Shown here: one piece after another, positions 1 to 9,258 of the stretch | How positions within the stretch are numbered: the stretch's first letter is position 1 | How the letters are laid out: each line of letters begins with the position of its first letter | Assembly (NCBI GenBank): GCA_937899785.1 | Contig: CALCCG010000184.1 | Span: forward strand, 36,458-100,457 | Length of the DNA stretch: 64,000 nt | Origin: an uncultured Erythrobacter sp. | GTDB taxonomy: Bacteria; Pseudomonadota; Alphaproteobacteria; Sphingomonadales; Sphingomonadaceae | Direction of reading: 5' to 3' | Notes under the pieces: model-generated | Seen by the model: only the letters and a program-made list of their open reading frames with translations | Told to the model about the DNA's origin: nothing | Database searches by the model: none | Translations under genes and position numbers: made by a program

Positions 1-612
1 GCCGAAATTCGCGAGACACTGGACTGCCCGGTGATCACAGACGTGCACGAGGCCTCGCAATGCGCGCCGGTCGCCAAGGCGGTCGATGCGCTCCAAATCC
101 CGGCCTTCTTGTGCCGACAGACCGATCTGCTGCTCGCCGCAGGTCGGACCGGGCGCGCGATCAACGTCAAAAAGGGCCAGTTCCTTGCACCTTGGGATAT
201 GCGCAACGTCGCTGCCAAGATTGCCAGCACTGGCAACGAACGCGTGATGCTGTGCGAACGCGGCACCAGCTTTGGCTATAACACGCTGGTCAACGACATG
301 CGCAGCGTACCGATTATGGCGGAAACCGGCTATCCGATCGTGTTCGACGCAACCCATTCGGTGCAACAGCCTGGCGGGCAAGGAACGCGTTCCGGGGGGC
401 GGCGCGAATATGTGCCAACGCTGGCGCGCGCGGCGGTGGCGGTGGGCGTGGCAGCGGTGTTTATCGAAACCCATGAGGAACCCGAGCGCGCGCCAAGCGA
501 CGGGCCTAACATGGTGCCGCTCAAGGAGATGCCGGCGCTGCTGACGACGCTCAAAGAGTTTGACGCGGTGGCGAAGCGGCCGCGTTATCCGGCCAGCGTA
601 GAAGCGGCCTGA
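1..612 (+). CDS. kdsA: 3-deoxy-8-phosphooctulonate synthase (KDO-8-P synthase), 5'-truncated by window
   Basis: Condenses phosphoenolpyruvate with arabinose 5-phosphate to KDO-8-phosphate, the cytoplasmic entry step to the KDO of lipopolysaccharide. The frame is open from base 1, so the true start lies upstream; a GTG at 31 falls inside the conserved core (ITDVHE) and is not the start. Visible family signatures are ITDVHE, the [11 protein letters not shown] loop, NVKKGQF, the [12 protein letters not shown] block, the [12 protein letters not shown] metal/substrate segment and FIETHEEP. About 204 C-terminal codons of a roughly 280-residue enzyme are present. It meets the phosphatase gene tail to tail, the two ends overlapping by 28 bp. 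Confidence 0.95.
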   Translation, partial: AEIRETLDCPVITDVHEASQCAPVAKAVDALQIPAFLCRQTDLLLAAGRTGRAINVKKGQFLAPWDMRNVAAKIASTGNERVMLCERGTSFGYNTLVNDMRSVPIMAETGYPIVFDATHSVQQPGGQGTRSGGRREYVPTLARAAVAVGVAAVFIETHEEPERAPSDGPNMVPLKEMPALLTTLKEFDAVAKRPRYPASVEAA

Positions 613-1397
613 TCCCAGATTTCGTCGCTGTGCGCGAGAAGGATCGCGCCGCTAGGGTCTGTTGGACAATACCGCGCACCGTCGAGCCGCGCCGCCTTTC
701 CACCCGCCTCTTCGAGGATCAAAACCCCGGGAGCGTGATCCCAGACCAGCGTGCGCCAATACAGGGCGAAGTCACAGACGCCTTGCGCCACTATCGGGTA
801 TTCCGCGCCCGCGCAGCGCCGGGTCGGCTGGACCTGCGCCACCCGATCAGCCAGGCGGGCCACCTGCGATTCCATCGCCGCTGGCCGCTGAAAGTGGCTG
901 ATGATGCCGGTGCAGGCTGACACATCGCACGCGCCCGCGCCGGTTGTGATCCGCTCGCCATCGATCCAAGCGCCCGCTCCGCGTTCCGCCGCGACAAGCG
1001 CACCGTTGAGCGGATTCAACACGCACGACGCCACGATCTCACCGCGCCGGATGAGCGCCGCCATAAGCGCAAACGGGCCGCGCCCCTCGGCGAAGTTGCG
1101 GGTTCCATCTATCGGATCCACGATCCAGACCTCGCCCTGGTCAAGATCGCGAAGCAGAGAAGGATCGCGTGCGCAGGCCTCTTCGCCGACAAAGCGCGCC
1201 TCGGGTCGCAGCGACTTGAGCCGCGTCGCAATGATCGCTTCGGCTTCGTGGTCAGCGATGGTGACCAGTTCACCGGGGGACTTCTCTTCCACATCGCCCT
1301 TTGCCAGGCGCTGGTATCGCGGCATCACCGCATCGGCCGCCGCTTCGGCAAGACTATCGGCCATCGCGAACGCGAGCGAGGATATCCGCCGGGTCAT
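585..1397 (-). CDS. Inositol monophosphatase family protein
   Basis: A 270-residue Mg-dependent phosphatase of the inositol monophosphatase/FBPase/HisN fold. Metal ligands are visible: GEE at residues 71-73, the DPIDGT motif at 94-99 and WDHAPG at about 219-224. The substrate (inositol phosphate, histidinol phosphate or PAP) cannot be told from sequence. It starts 13 bp downstream of motB on the same strand, so it may be read through from the flagellar operon, though nothing links its chemistry to motility. Its 3' end overlaps the convergent kdsA end by 28 bp. Confidence 0.9.
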   Translation of the reverse strand: MTRRISSLAFAMADSLAEAAADAVMPRYQRLAKGDVEEKSPGELVTIADHEAEAIIATRLKSLRPEARFVGEEACARDPSLLRDLDQGEVWIVDPIDGTRNFAEGRGPFALMAALIRRGEIVASCVLNPLNGALVAAERGAGAWIDGERITTGAGACDVSACTGIISHFQRPAAMESQVARLADRVAQVQPTRRCAGAEYPIVAQGVCDFALYWRTLVWDHAPGVLILEEAGGKAARLDGARYCPTDPSGAILLAHSDEIWDQAASTLAG

Positions 1398-1410
1398 CTC
1401 AAGGTTGGCC

Positions 1411-2346
1411 TCAAGGAAAGTCCGCAGGCTTGGATGATTGGAAGGACTCGTCCGCGATACGGGTGGCCGCCCGACGCGAGGTCGGCTGGGTCCCTTCCAG
1501 CAGCAGCAGCGAAATGCGACGGTTGCGCGGGTCTTTCGGATTGGCCTCGATCAAAGGTTCGCGATCCGCCACGCCCTCGATGCGCGAAAAGCGGGTGGAC
1601 GAGATGCCGTTGCGGATCAACGCCTGGCGGGTGGCCTCTGCACGCCCGGCTGAAAGCGACCAATTGTTCGCCACTACACCTGATCGCCAGGGCAGAGAAT
1701 CGGTGTGCCCCCGCAGGATCAACGGCGTCGGTCCTTCGGCCAGCGTTTCGCCCATCACTTCTAGCAGTTTGCGCGCTTCGGGCGTCAGCACGGTGGTGCC
1801 CAACGCAAACATAGAAAAGTCCGCGTCATCAACCAGATCAATGCGTATGCCTTCGGGCGCGCGAAGCACGCGCACCTGCCGCGATAGACGGACCAACTCC
1901 TTACGCTTGGACAGCTTTTCCTTGATCTCCTCGCGGATCTTGCGGATTTTCTCCTGGATCGCTTCGCTCTCGCCGCGCCCACCGCCTTCCATTGGGCCGC
2001 CAGCGGCACCTCGGGGAATGGTGATCGCCTTGGTCCCGGTCTGCCCCTGCTGATTGGGATAATTGTCGGTGTCGGTGATCGACGCGCCACCCAACAGCCC
2101 GTCCGAACCCGCGCCTTGCTGGCGCATTTTGACCAGCGTCGGAGTAAAGTAGTCCGCGATCCCCTTGCGCTGGTTTTCCTCGGTCGCACCGAGCAGCCAT
2201 AGCAGCAGGAAGAACGCCATCATCGCGGTCACAAAGTCGGCGTAGGCGACCTTCCACGCTCCGCCGTGATGGCCTCCTCCCTCAATCGTGATCTTCTTGA
2301 CGATGATCGGCGCCAAGGGTTCGGGCGCGGCTTGGCCTTCCGCCAT
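1411..2346 (-). CDS. motB: Flagellar motor stator protein MotB
   Basis: Stator subunit anchoring the MotA ion channel to peptidoglycan. The 311-residue protein has a short cytoplasmic N-terminus with a GGGHHGGAWKVAYADF block, one membrane helix at about residues 37-53 with the ion-binding aspartate (Asp37 of YADF), a coiled linker rich in charged residues (about 125-155), and a C-terminal OmpA-like peptidoglycan-binding domain (about 180-285; LRGHTDSLP, NWSLSAGRA). It lies 3 bp after motA, at the distal end of the flgB-to-motB operon. The aspartate and its sequence neighbourhood suggest proton use, which is inference. Confidence 0.95.
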   Translation of the reverse strand: MAEGQAAPEPLAPIIVKKITIEGGGHHGGAWKVAYADFVTAMMAFFLLLWLLGATEENQRKGIADYFTPTLVKMRQQGAGSDGLLGGASITDTDNYPNQQGQTGTKAITIPRGAAGGPMEGGGRGESEAIQEKIRKIREEIKEKLSKRKELVRLSRQVRVLRAPEGIRIDLVDDADFSMFALGTTVLTPEARKLLEVMGETLAEGPTPLILRGHTDSLPWRSGVVANNWSLSAGRAEATRQALIRNGISSTRFSRIEGVADREPLIEANPKDPRNRRISLLLLEGTQPTSRRAATRIADESFQSSKPADFP

Positions 2347-2349
2347 GGC

Positions 2350-3213
2350 TTAGCGACCCCGCATCTGATCAAGCAATTCGGTGAGCTTGGGCCGGTGCGC
2401 GGGCGGCAGGCCGGAGCGCGCTGCTTCGAGCACCATGGGCTGCGGATAGCCGTGGAGGCTGGCGACAATCACCTGCTTGATCGAATAATAGATTTGCCGG
2501 TCATGGGCGTTGATCTGCTTCAAGCGGCTCGCCATCGGGCCGGCGAAACCATAGGCGAGAAGCACGCCCAGAAAGGTGCCAACCAGCGCGCCGCCGATCA
2601 TCTTGCCCAGGATTTCGGGCGGCTCATTGATCGAGCCCATGGTCTTGATAACACCCAGAACCGCCGCAACAATGCCGAGCGCTGGGAACGCGTCAGCCAG
2701 CGACTGGATCGCGTGCTCGGGCTCTTCCATTTCGTGCAGCTGGGTCTTGATCGCGTTGTCGATAATGTCCTCAACCGCGTGCGTGTCGAGCGTGCCAGAG
2801 GAGACCACCATGAGCGTCAACGGGTCGCAGATCAGCCCGGCAACCGTGGCGTCGCCCTGCAGGCGCGGATACTCGCTGAAGATGGTCGAGTTCGCGGGGT
2901 CGGTGACGTGGCTTTCCAGCGCCACCGCCCCTTCGGAGCGAAGCAGTTTCATGAGCTTGGATGTCAGCGCGATCGCGTCGATGTGGTCGTCATCGGTGAA
3001 TTTGGGGCCTTTGAAGACCTTGCCCAAACCGCCCCCTAAAAGCTTGATCTCGTGCATCGAGTTGCCGATCAGGGTCGCGCCCAAAGCGGCCCCTCCGATC
3101 ATCATGAATTCGAGCGGGAGCGCGGCGAGGATCGGCCCCATAGAGCCGCCCGCCAAAACAAACCCGCCAAAGACGAGACCGATCAGAACAACAATGCCGA
3201 TGGCGGCAAACAT
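2350..3213 (-). CDS. motA: Flagellar motor stator protein MotA
   Basis: Inner-membrane ion-channel subunit of the flagellar stator. The 287-residue length and four hydrophobic segments (about 3-22, 30-50, 150-172, 183-205) with a large cytoplasmic loop are typical of MotA. The loop carries the EGAVALESHV region, and the third and fourth helices carry the conserved FPALGIVAAVLGVIKTM and GKMIGGALVGTFLGVLLAYG blocks. A clear AGGAG ribosome site precedes the ATG. It follows flgL by 30 bp in the same orientation, so motAB are expressed with the hook genes rather than from a separate late operon. Confidence 0.96.
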   Translation of the reverse strand: MFAAIGIVVLIGLVFGGFVLAGGSMGPILAALPLEFMMIGGAALGATLIGNSMHEIKLLGGGLGKVFKGPKFTDDDHIDAIALTSKLMKLLRSEGAVALESHVTDPANSTIFSEYPRLQGDATVAGLICDPLTLMVVSSGTLDTHAVEDIIDNAIKTQLHEMEEPEHAIQSLADAFPALGIVAAVLGVIKTMGSINEPPEILGKMIGGALVGTFLGVLLAYGFAGPMASRLKQINAHDRQIYYSIKQVIVASLHGYPQPMVLEAARSGLPPAHRPKLTELLDQMRGR

Positions 3214-3243
3214 GGCGCGACAACTCCTAAAGCGACCCGGCGC

Positions 3244-4161
3244 TCAAAGCGCGTTGAACAAGGTGAGGTTGGAGACGCGGGTGAAGCTGGCCTGGCTGGC
3301 CTCAAGCGCAACCTGTGTCTGTTGCAGCCGCACAATCGCGTCGCTCAGATCAGTGTCACCCAAGTCCGATTGCTGCTCCGCCACGGTCAGCGACCGGTCA
3401 AGCTGGTCGTCCTGGATCACCCCGACCCAGGCCAAGCGCGTGCCCAGCACGGTCTGATTGCGCGTGGTCGTGTCGATTGCGGCGTCGATACCCTCGAGCG
3501 CGGCCTGAGCTGCCGCCGTCGGATCAGCGACTCCCGGCTGCAGCGCAGCGCTGAGCGTCGAAAGCACAGCAAAGGCGCTGGTCGGCGTGCCACCGACGTC
3601 AAACTGAAAGAGCTGAGCGCCGGTGACGCCGCGTTCGAGTTCGGTGCCCGGCGCGACGGGTACGGTCGGGATTTCCGAATTGCCGTTATAGGTGACACTG
3701 CCATCGGCTTCGCGGACAAAAGCGGGGCCGGCCGCCGTGCCGGCAAACAGGGGCTCTCCGGTCAGCGTCTGCGCGTTGGCGCGATCGAACAGCTCTTCTT
3801 CGAGCAGCGCGATTTCCTCGGCGATCGCTGCACGGCCGCTTTCCCCGGTCGTATCGTTGGCGGCCTGGATCGCAAGCTCGCGGGCGCGCGCAAGCAGGTT
3901 GGCCACGCCCTGCGCTTCGTCACCGGCTTCGTCGAGATCGCGCGCCAGCTTGTCGGCGTTGTCTTCCTGCACTTCGGAAAGGCGCTCCGTTCGCGCCAGA
4001 GTGCGCAGGCGCGATGCTGCGGCCGGGTCTTCCGACCCGCGCGAAAGCCGCACGCCGGTTGCGATCTGCGTTTGCAGCCGTTCGAGCGAGTCGCGCAGAT
4101 CGCTCATCTGGATCAGCGAGCGTTCGTAAAACGCGCCGGTTGCGTTGCTGACAAAACTCAT
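3244..4161 (-). CDS. flgL: Flagellar hook-filament junction protein FlgL (HAP3)
   Basis: Junction protein between FlgK and the filament; 305 residues, close to the usual length. The N-terminal helical flagellin-like domain is clear (RSLIQMSDLRDSLERLQTQIATG, here only partly quoted) with the SRGSEDPAAASRLRTL block, and a C-terminal helical region (DLSDAIVRLQQTQVALEAS) matches the matching flagellin/FlgL C-terminal coil. It follows flgK with a 26-bp gap and precedes motA by 30 bp, within the operon. Confidence 0.93.
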   Translation of the reverse strand: MSFVSNATGAFYERSLIQMSDLRDSLERLQTQIATGVRLSRGSEDPAAASRLRTLARTERLSEVQEDNADKLARDLDEAGDEAQGVANLLARARELAIQAANDTTGESGRAAIAEEIALLEEELFDRANAQTLTGEPLFAGTAAGPAFVREADGSVTYNGNSEIPTVPVAPGTELERGVTGAQLFQFDVGGTPTSAFAVLSTLSAALQPGVADPTAAAQAALEGIDAAIDTTTRNQTVLGTRLAWVGVIQDDQLDRSLTVAEQQSDLGDTDLSDAIVRLQQTQVALEASQASFTRVSNLTLFNAL

Positions 4162-4187
4162 CGGTTGTCTCCTATGCCCAGCGCCGC

Positions 4188-5528
4188 TCAGCGCAGCCCC
4201 AGCAGCGTGTCGAAGATTTCGGTTGCGACCTGCATCACGCGGCTGTTCGCCTCGAACGCCTGCTGTAAGCGGATGAGATTGGCGGCCTCGGTGTCGAGAT
4301 CGACGCCGGTTTCGGTGAGCAAAGTGGCCTGCGCGTTCTCCGCGATCGCGGCAAGGCCCGTGCGGGTCACTTCTTGCGCGGAAATGCGGCTGGAAAGGCC
4401 GAGCAAGAGTGTATCCGTTCGTGCGATCGGCCCGTCATCGCCGCCGATTGAGGCGACAAAACTGGCGAGATTGGTGGTGTTGGTGCTGCCCGCGGGCGAT
4501 CCGGCGGGAGCGGTGGCGAGCTGCGTGCCCGAAGTCAGCGCGAGTTCGATATCCGCTGCGCCGGTCCCAGTGAAGAAAGGCTGGCCGGGATTGCCATCGG
4601 CGTCCGCTCCGCTCGCCTGCGCAGCGTTAGAAAGCGCGATGATTTCAGCCGCGATCGCGTCGAGTTCGATCTGGTAATCGGCCTGCGCGTCGAGCGCGGC
4701 CGCCTGACCGGCTAGGGCGCCGCGCGCCGGGGTGACCGCGGCGCCGCCGACCGCGAAGGACACGGTGCCATCGGGCGCGGTGGTCGAGGTGATATCCGAG
4801 CTGGTCAGCCCATCGACAAGCAGCGGCCCGGCGGCCCCCGATGCGTCCGCAAGGCGCACGGTTACCGCGCCGCGACTGTCAAACTCGGTTTCAATCCCGA
4901 CCTCTTGCGACAAGGCCCTGAGCGCTGCGTCCCGCGCGTCCAAAAGCGCAGCCTGCCCGGCGGTCCCATCGCGCGCGTTGGCAAGATTTTGGTTGATCCG
5001 CGCCAGTTCGGCGGCCTGCAAATTGGCTTCGTCCAGGCTGATCGCTGTCGACGCCTGCACCTGCCCTCGCGCGGTTGCCAGCGTAGAATTGGCAAATTGG
5101 AACGTGCTCGCCAGCTGGCGTCCGGTTTCCAAAGCGTTGGTCCGCAAAGCGGGTTCGAGAGGGTTGCCTTCGAGCTGGGTCAGCACCGCTTCAAACTCGA
5201 CCAGCCCTTCGAACAGCGAAGATTGCTCAAGCGCCAGTTCGGTGTCGCGCAAAGCGGCCAATTCCGTGTCCGCGCGGGCCAATTCGCTAGCGCTTTGACG
5301 CGCCTGTTGCTGGACGATCGCGCTGTCGAACCGGGTGATCCCCTCGATCCGGACGCCGTTGAGAACGCCGTTGCCGCTGGCGGAAATGCCAACCAGCTCA
5401 CGCGAGGAAAGCGTGCGGCGCGCGTAATCGGGGTTCGACGCGTTGGCGATGTTCTGCGACGTGACCTCAAGGCTGGCCCTTGCGGCGGCGGCCCCCGAAC
5501 GGCCGATCTGAAAGAGGGATCCTGGCAT
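4188..5528 (-). CDS. flgK: Flagellar hook-associated protein FlgK (HAP1)
   Basis: First junction protein on the hook. The N-terminus has the rod/hook family signature (ASLEVTSQNIANASNPDYARR) and the C-terminus the conserved ETGVDLDTEAANLIRLQQAF followed by the helical VMQVATEIFDTLLGLR end. At 446 residues it is about 100 residues shorter than the enterobacterial protein, in keeping with the shortened hook proteins in this operon. Starts 3 bp after the flgJ stop, implying translational coupling. Confidence 0.94.
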   Translation of the reverse strand: MPGSLFQIGRSGAAAARASLEVTSQNIANASNPDYARRTLSSRELVGISASGNGVLNGVRIEGITRFDSAIVQQQARQSASELARADTELAALRDTELALEQSSLFEGLVEFEAVLTQLEGNPLEPALRTNALETGRQLASTFQFANSTLATARGQVQASTAISLDEANLQAAELARINQNLANARDGTAGQAALLDARDAALRALSQEVGIETEFDSRGAVTVRLADASGAAGPLLVDGLTSSDITSTTAPDGTVSFAVGGAAVTPARGALAGQAAALDAQADYQIELDAIAAEIIALSNAAQASGADADGNPGQPFFTGTGAADIELALTSGTQLATAPAGSPAGSTNTTNLASFVASIGGDDGPIARTDTLLLGLSSRISAQEVTRTGLAAIAENAQATLLTETGVDLDTEAANLIRLQQAFEANSRVMQVATEIFDTLLGLR

Positions 5529-5531
5529 AGC

Positions 5532-5837
5532 CTAGCCTTTATGCTCCAAGAGATGTTGGGAAAGCTGCGCTTCGATGCTCCGTGCAAACCCGAAGGCGCC
5601 ACTGGCCGCGGCGATTTCGGCGAAGTGTTCGTCGCGCATCTGCGTGAACTCTTTCATCCCTCCCCCGGTCAGCGGCGTGTCCTCGGCCAAGTGCGAGGCG
5701 CGCGCGCTTTCGAGCAATTTGCGGATCATGATCGCCTCAAAACCTTGCGCCGCCTTGCGCAATTCGCGCTGCTCAGCCGTCAGCGTTTCCGCGTCGGTTT
5801 GGCCCGCGGCGGGCGAAGGGGTCACAGGAAAGATCAC
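5532..5837 (-). CDS. flgJ: FlgJ-type rod-binding protein, rod-scaffold domain only
   Basis: Rod-capping/scaffold protein. Only the N-terminal domain is present (101 residues): the EQRELRKAAQGFEAIMIRKLL helix, the GGGMKEFTQMRDEHFAEIAA block and the FARSIEAQL end match the FlgJ rod-binding family. The C-terminal muramidase domain of enterobacterial FlgJ is absent, as in many alphaproteobacteria; the lytic transglycosylase at 15797 is a candidate to supply that activity. Its ATG overlaps the flgI stop by 4 bp. Confidence 0.88.
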   Translation of the reverse strand: MIFPVTPSPAAGQTDAETLTAEQRELRKAAQGFEAIMIRKLLESARASHLAEDTPLTGGGMKEFTQMRDEHFAEIAAASGAFGFARSIEAQLSQHLLEHKG

Positions 5838-6931
5838 AGGACAATCATTTCGGCCTGCAACGCGCCGGCTTGTTTGAGGCTTTCCAGGATCACCACCAGA
5901 TCCGCCGCACCCACGCCCAAGACGTTGAGCGCATCGACAATTTCCGAAAGACTCGCCGCGCCGGGCATCAGCGCGACGCGATCGGACCGCTCGCTAATCG
6001 AAATCGTGCTCGCTTCCTCGATTGCGGTCTCGCCATTGCCAAACGGCGCGGGCTGGACCACGCGCGGGGCCTCATCAATGCGGATGACAAGCTTGCCATG
6101 GCTGATCGCGGCGGGGGCTAGACGAACCGCCTGATTGATAACCACTGTGCCCGTGCGGCTGTTGACGATCACCCGCGCTGCGACTGGAGCCGGGGTTACT
6201 GGCAGCATCTCGATCGCGGCGAGCTTGGCCGCGCGCTCATCGTTGCCAAAGGGAAGCGCAAGCTCAATGCTCACCCCGTCAGCGACCCGGGCCATGCCCG
6301 GATAGCGCGCGTTGACGGCGTCGCGCACGCGCTGCGCGGTTAGGAAATCAGCCCGATGGAGATTGAATTTCAGGCTCGCCTGCTGATCAAACCCGGTCGC
6401 CACCGCGCGTTCCACCGTGGCGCCATCGGCGATGCGGCCCACGGTCGCTACGTTGACGGTGAGCTGTGAGCCATCGCGGCCTGAGACACCCAGGCCGCCC
6501 ACCGCGACATTGCCCTGCGCCATGGCGTAGATTTCGCCATCGGCTCCGTAGAGAGGCGCAAGGACCAGCGCCCCTCCACGAAGCGAGCGCGCCTGACCGA
6601 GCGTCGAGACGGTGATATCGATCCGCTGTCCCGGCTTGGCAAAGGCGGGAAGTTCCGCAGTCACGATCACCGCCGCCGCGTTGCGCAGGTTCGGGTTGAC
6701 GCCGGGTGGCAATTGCAGACCCAGACGCCCGGATATGCCACGCATCGCTTCGGTTACATATTGCAGGTTGTCATCGCCGGTGCCCTGCAGGCCGACCACA
6801 ACACCGTACCCGGTAAGCTGGTTGGCGCGCAGCCCTTCAAACTGCCCCAGATCGCGTATGCGTTCGGCCGCCGCGCTGGCAGGCACAAGCAAAGCAAAGA
6901 GCAACAGCGCAAGCGTTACAAAGCGTCTCAT
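5834..6931 (-). CDS. flgI: Flagellar basal body P-ring protein FlgI
   Basis: Periplasmic P-ring subunit forming the bushing in the peptidoglycan layer. From the ATG at 6931 the protein has 365 residues, the usual size, with a signal peptide (hydrophobic core LALLLFALLVPASAAAE) and the family signatures RIRDLGQFEGLRANQL, GYGVVVGLQGTGD, NLRNAAAVIVTAELP and the DALNVLGVGAADLVVILE C-terminus. The reading frame stays open upstream into flgH, but only this ATG places the signal peptide correctly. Lies 11 bp after flgH. Confidence 0.96.
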   Translation of the reverse strand: MRRFVTLALLLFALLVPASAAAERIRDLGQFEGLRANQLTGYGVVVGLQGTGDDNLQYVTEAMRGISGRLGLQLPPGVNPNLRNAAAVIVTAELPAFAKPGQRIDITVSTLGQARSLRGGALVLAPLYGADGEIYAMAQGNVAVGGLGVSGRDGSQLTVNVATVGRIADGATVERAVATGFDQQASLKFNLHRADFLTAQRVRDAVNARYPGMARVADGVSIELALPFGNDERAAKLAAIEMLPVTPAPVAARVIVNSRTGTVVINQAVRLAPAAISHGKLVIRIDEAPRVVQPAPFGNGETAIEEASTISISERSDRVALMPGAASLSEIVDALNVLGVGAADLVVILESLKQAGALQAEMIVL

Positions 6932-6942
6932 CACACGGCCCC

Positions 6943-7638
6943 CTAGAACGGCGAAATGGCGTTGAAGAAGCGGCTGAGCCAGCCGGGACGGCTCGCCTGC
7001 TGGACCGCACCCTTGCCCGAATAGATGATCCGCGCGTTGGCGACCTGAGCGGAGGACAGCCGGTTGTCGACGTCGATATCGACCAGGCGAATGCGGCCAG
7101 CGAACTGCACCCACTCATCTCCCTGGCTTAGCGACATTTGCTTTTCTCCAACCACTTCGGCGGTTCCGTTGGGGTAAAGCGCCGCAATCGTCACCGCGAC
7201 GGTGCCGGTCAGCTGGCTTTGCTGCGCGGCGTTGCCCCCTCCATTGAACGACCCTACGCCGCTGGCATTAAGGGCTTCGGGATCAAGAAAATCGAGCGGG
7301 CCGGCGGTCGGCGGGGTCAACGCAATGCTGCCCGCGCGATCGGTCGCGCCAGTGGTGGACTTGGAGGTGCTGGTGTTTTCGACCAGCACGATGGTGACCA
7401 TATCGCCCAGCTTGCGCGCGCGTGTGCCGGTCACAAGGCCCGCATAACCCTGGCTCGCCTGATAGATCGACCCTTTGCTGGCGGGCGTTGTGGCGACAGG
7501 CTGCGTTGCACCGGGAAGCGTCTGGACCGCTCCGGGCGGCGGCGGCGCGTAAAAGCCCGGCGCGCGCGAAGACCCGCCGATGCACCCGCTGAGCGACAGA
7601 GCAATCGCGGCGACAAAGAACAGACGCGCGATCATCAC
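6943..7638 (-). CDS. flgH: Flagellar basal body L-ring lipoprotein FlgH
   Basis: Outer-membrane L-ring subunit. 231 residues with a lipoprotein signal (SLSGC, Cys19) and the FlgH signatures GSIYQASQGYAGL, ARKLGDMVTIVLVENTSTSK, FNGGGNA and the RLVDIDVDNRLSSAQVANARI end. Its start ATGATG overlaps the flgG stop by 4 bp, a standard coupling in this operon. Confidence 0.95.
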   Translation of the reverse strand: MMIARLFFVAAIALSLSGCIGGSSRAPGFYAPPPPGAVQTLPGATQPVATTPASKGSIYQASQGYAGLVTGTRARKLGDMVTIVLVENTSTSKSTTGATDRAGSIALTPPTAGPLDFLDPEALNASGVGSFNGGGNAAQQSQLTGTVAVTIAALYPNGTAEVVGEKQMSLSQGDEWVQFAGRIRLVDIDVDNRLSSAQVANARIIYSGKGAVQQASRPGWLSRFFNAISPF

Positions 7639-8426
7639 AGCGTCTGGTTGGCGTTGCGCAGCATCTCGTCGACCGCGCTCACCATCTTGGAGTTTATTTC
7701 ATAGGCGCGCTGCGCCTCGATCATTTCAACCAGCTCTTCGACCGTGTTGACGTTCGAACCCTCGAGCATGCCCTGGCGGATCTGTCCGCGCCCGAACTGG
7801 CCAGCAATGCCAAGCTCAGCCGGGCCACTCGCGGCGGTCTCGACCAAAAAATTGTCGCCAATCGCGCGCAGACCAGCGGGGTTGACGAAGTTGGCGACCT
7901 GCAGCTGTCCAAGCTGGACGGGCGCGGTCTGTCCGGGCTGGATCGCGCTTACCGTACCATCGGGCGAGATCGCGATCGATTGCGAGCCCTGCGGAATCTG
8001 GATCGGCGGGGTGATGGCGTAGCCTTGCCCGGTGATGAGGTTGCCCTGCGGGGACACAGTAAAGTTGCCCGCGCGGGTGAAGGCGATCTGGCCGCCCGGC
8101 GGCAGTTCGACCTGGAAATAGCCATCGCCGTCAAGCGCCAGATCAAAGGTGTTGCCGGTCTGGAGCAAGGTGCCCTGGCTCTCGATCCGGCTGGTTCCTA
8201 CCAGCGCCACACCGGTGCCCAGGTTAAGACCCACTGCATACGCGGTCTGATTGGTCGATTGCTGGCCGGCAACGCGTTGTTCCTGATAGGCAAGCGTCGC
8301 AAAGTCAGCCCGGTCGCGCTTAAAGCCCGTGGTGCTGATATTGGCGAGATTGTTGGCGATGACGCGCATCCGGGCGTCCTGCGCCTCAAGCCCGGTGCGA
8401 GCGACATGAAGGGCGGAATTGGGCAT
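7635..8426 (-). CDS. flgG: Flagellar distal rod protein FlgG
   Basis: Distal rod subunit; 263 residues as expected. The N-terminal rod/hook motif (RVIANNLANISTTGFKRDR) and the C-terminal EGSNVNTVEELVEMIEAQRAYEINSKMV block are diagnostic. The middle carries the YFQVELPPGG and GYAITPPIQIPQG segments found in FlgG. A GAGAGGA ribosome site precedes the ATG. Located between flgF (25-bp gap) and flgH. Confidence 0.96.
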   Translation of the reverse strand: MPNSALHVARTGLEAQDARMRVIANNLANISTTGFKRDRADFATLAYQEQRVAGQQSTNQTAYAVGLNLGTGVALVGTSRIESQGTLLQTGNTFDLALDGDGYFQVELPPGGQIAFTRAGNFTVSPQGNLITGQGYAITPPIQIPQGSQSIAISPDGTVSAIQPGQTAPVQLGQLQVANFVNPAGLRAIGDNFLVETAASGPAELGIAGQFGRGQIRQGMLEGSNVNTVEELVEMIEAQRAYEINSKMVSAVDEMLRNANQTL

Positions 8427-8451
8427 GTCTGGTTCGTCCTCTCGAAAGATT

Positions 8452-9219
8452 TTAGCGCATCGACATGAGGCGGCTGGAGGCCTCGTCGAGGTCGCGAGCG
8501 GTCTTGATGATCTTGGCGCGCTGTTCGAAAGCGCGTTGCGCGTCGATCATCTGGACTAGGGTTTCCGCGGTCTCGACGTTGGAATCCTCCAACGACCCGC
8601 TGGTCACACGCGCGGTGGGATCGGGTGGCAACACGCCATCAATCCCATTGGCGCCGGGCACTTTGAGGAAGCTGTCGATCCCCTTGGTGAGGCGCGAGCC
8701 CTGGGGCGAGACAAGCTTGATCTGATCAACCAGTTCAGCCGCCACTTGTGGCGCAGCGGGATCCGTGGCGAGCACGCTCCCATCCTCGGCGATCGCAATC
8801 GCAAAGCCCTGTGGTACGGTGATCGGACCACCGCCTACGCCAAGAACCGCAAGCCCCTCACCGTTTTCGAGCACGCCCGAGGACGAAACCCGCAGATCGC
8901 CGCGACGGGAATACACTTCCGCGCCGTCGAACCCGCCCGCCGGGTTCTGAAACGCGATCAGCGCCTCGCCCTGCACCGCCAAATCGAGCGGCTGGCCCGT
9001 GGGCCGCACGCGCGCGGCGACCATATCCGCTCCGCGCACTTGCCCACGGGCCAGCGCACGCGCTTCGATCGACCCGTCTTTGAGCGTGGCCGATGTGACC
9101 GCGAACACCTCGCCTCGAAAGCCCGGCGTCGACGCGTTGGCGAGATTGTTCGCCACCGCACGTTGCCGGTCCATCGAAGCGTTCATGCTGGTGAGCGCGG
9201 TGTAGATCAGACGATCCAT
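8452..9219 (-). CDS. flgF: Flagellar proximal rod protein FlgF
   Basis: Proximal rod subunit, 255 residues. It begins MDRLIYTALTSMNASM, typical of FlgF rather than FlgG, has the AVANNLANASTPGFRGE motif, and ends with the rod-family C-terminus (LEDSNVETAETLVQMIDAQRAFE, partly quoted). Separated from flgE by 39 bp. Confidence 0.94.
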   Translation of the reverse strand: MDRLIYTALTSMNASMDRQRAVANNLANASTPGFRGEVFAVTSATLKDGSIEARALARGQVRGADMVAARVRPTGQPLDLAVQGEALIAFQNPAGGFDGAEVYSRRGDLRVSSSGVLENGEGLAVLGVGGGPITVPQGFAIAIAEDGSVLATDPAAPQVAAELVDQIKLVSPQGSRLTKGIDSFLKVPGANGIDGVLPPDPTARVTSGSLEDSNVETAETLVQMIDAQRAFEQRAKIIKTARDLDEASSRLMSMR

Positions 9220-9258
9220 GATGCGTTCTCTTCAGACTGACCGATCACGCTCGGACCC

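Noticed and set aside
31..33. GTG as start of kdsA
   Set aside because: It lies within the conserved ITDVHE core; the open frame continues to base 1, so the gene is simply cut by the window.
3052..4677. Long plus-strand frame opposite motA, flgL and flgK
   Set aside because: Mirror frame produced by G/C third-position bias; crosses three real genes and has no ribosome site.
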